From NCBI RefSeq assembly GCF_029350975.1, contig NZ_JARKMR010000001.1, forward strand, positions 682,001-746,000: a stretch of 64,000 nucleotides of DNA. The letters are read 5' to 3'. Position 1 is the stretch's first letter. Each line of letters starts with the position of its first letter. This DNA comes from Maribacter zhoushanensis (GTDB lineage: Bacteria; Bacteroidota; Bacteroidia; Flavobacteriales; Flavobacteriaceae). Below, piece by piece: positions 63,752-64,000 of this stretch. The position numbers and the translations under genes are program-made. The notes under the pieces were generated by a model. It was not told the DNA's origin, ran no database searches, and saw only the letters and a list, made by a program, of their open reading frames with translations.

Positions 63752-64000
63752 ATGAAAAACGTAATTTGTATCCTTGTACTAATACTAATGACCAGCGTTT
63801 GTTTTGGTCAAAATGATGATAAAATGACAGAATTCGATGCTAATTTTTCCCATACCGTATTTTTTTGGTTGAAAAACCCTGATAATCAAGCGGACAGAAC
63901 GGCTTTTGAAACTTCTTTACGCAAGTTCTTAGATAATTCGTCGTATGCCAAAACACAGTTTATTGGTACGCCACCAAAAGCAAGTAGAGATGTAGTGGAT
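63752..64000 (+). CDS. Dabb (stress-responsive A/B barrel) family protein, 3' partial
   Basis: 83 codons visible; the gene runs off the right edge. A signal peptide is clear (VICILVLILMTSVCFGQ). The mature start FSHTVFFWLKNPDNQADR, followed by FETSLRKFLDNSS and FIGTPPKASRDVVD, fits the Dabb domain (HxxxFxxK opening). Exported Dabb proteins are frequent in Bacteroidota. The function is unknown. The ATG lies 24 bp after the DUF4230 stop and follows an A-rich leader. Confidence 0.8.
   Translation, partial: MKNVICILVLILMTSVCFGQNDDKMTEFDANFSHTVFFWLKNPDNQADRTAFETSLRKFLDNSSYAKTQFIGTPPKASRDVVD

Overview
The window looks like a chromosomal segment of a marine-type Flavobacteriaceae (Bacteroidota). 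The evidence is a giant T9SS-type repeat adhesin next to a PorP/SprF gene, a TonB-dependent receptor with a carboxypeptidase-like N-terminus, an exonuclease-fused DnaE, very few Shine-Dalgarno sequences, several TTG/GTG starts, and promoters of the Bacteroidota TTG-N19-TAnnTTTG type (clearest before rpsP). Similarity to Maribacter/Zobellia-like genomes is my inference, not a search result.

Layout. 1-8499: the 3' part of a repeat adhesin (open at the left edge) and its PorP/SprF partner. 8513-16237: a segment bounded by two near-identical 57-58 bp direct repeats that contain the 3' end of tRNA-Asp plus its terminator. It carries an operon of three exported proteins (a TPR/MORN-repeat protein, a transglutaminase-like protein and a paralogue lacking the catalytic Cys) and a shortened GIY-YIG gene, and no integrase. 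16217-27747: housekeeping genes (tRNA-Asp, DUF58 protein, trxA, dnaE, rpsP, rimM, a LytS/LytR-type two-component pair, trmN6-like methyltransferase, acyl-CoA dehydrogenase). 27886-31117: a tightly overlapping operon of phosphoesterase, glycosyltransferase and GH1 glucosidase. 31354-35246: a YdeP-type molybdopterin oxidoreductase, a small conserved protein and a nucleotidyltransferase. 35391-45157: two Tat-signal Gfo/Idh/MocA proteins flanking an operon of TonB receptor, lipoprotein, Tat-signal aminotransferase and AEC-type permease, with a divergent Lrp regulator. 46503-53508: a complete histidine utilisation operon (hutH-hutI-hutU-hutG) with a divergent LysR regulator. 53662-60579: nitroreductase, DUF456 protein, a BlaI/M56 (BlaR-like) signalling operon with a visible operator, a frameshifted TPR gene, a TonB-C lipoprotein, ruvC, a four-helix-bundle gene inside inverted repeats, and hemW. 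60592-61915: an array of palindromic repeats, one unit of which is split by a GIY-YIG nuclease gene. 62006-64000: cyclase-family protein, DUF4260, DUF4230 and a partial Dabb protein.

The best candidates for something undescribed are the tRNA-Asp-bounded island with its paired active/Cys-less transglutaminase-like exported proteins, and the GIY-YIG gene that sits precisely inside a palindromic repeat unit. Also worth attention are a candidate small RNA at 46378-46491, a long hairpin before the AEC permease, and the TonB receptor/Tat aminotransferase/permease locus.
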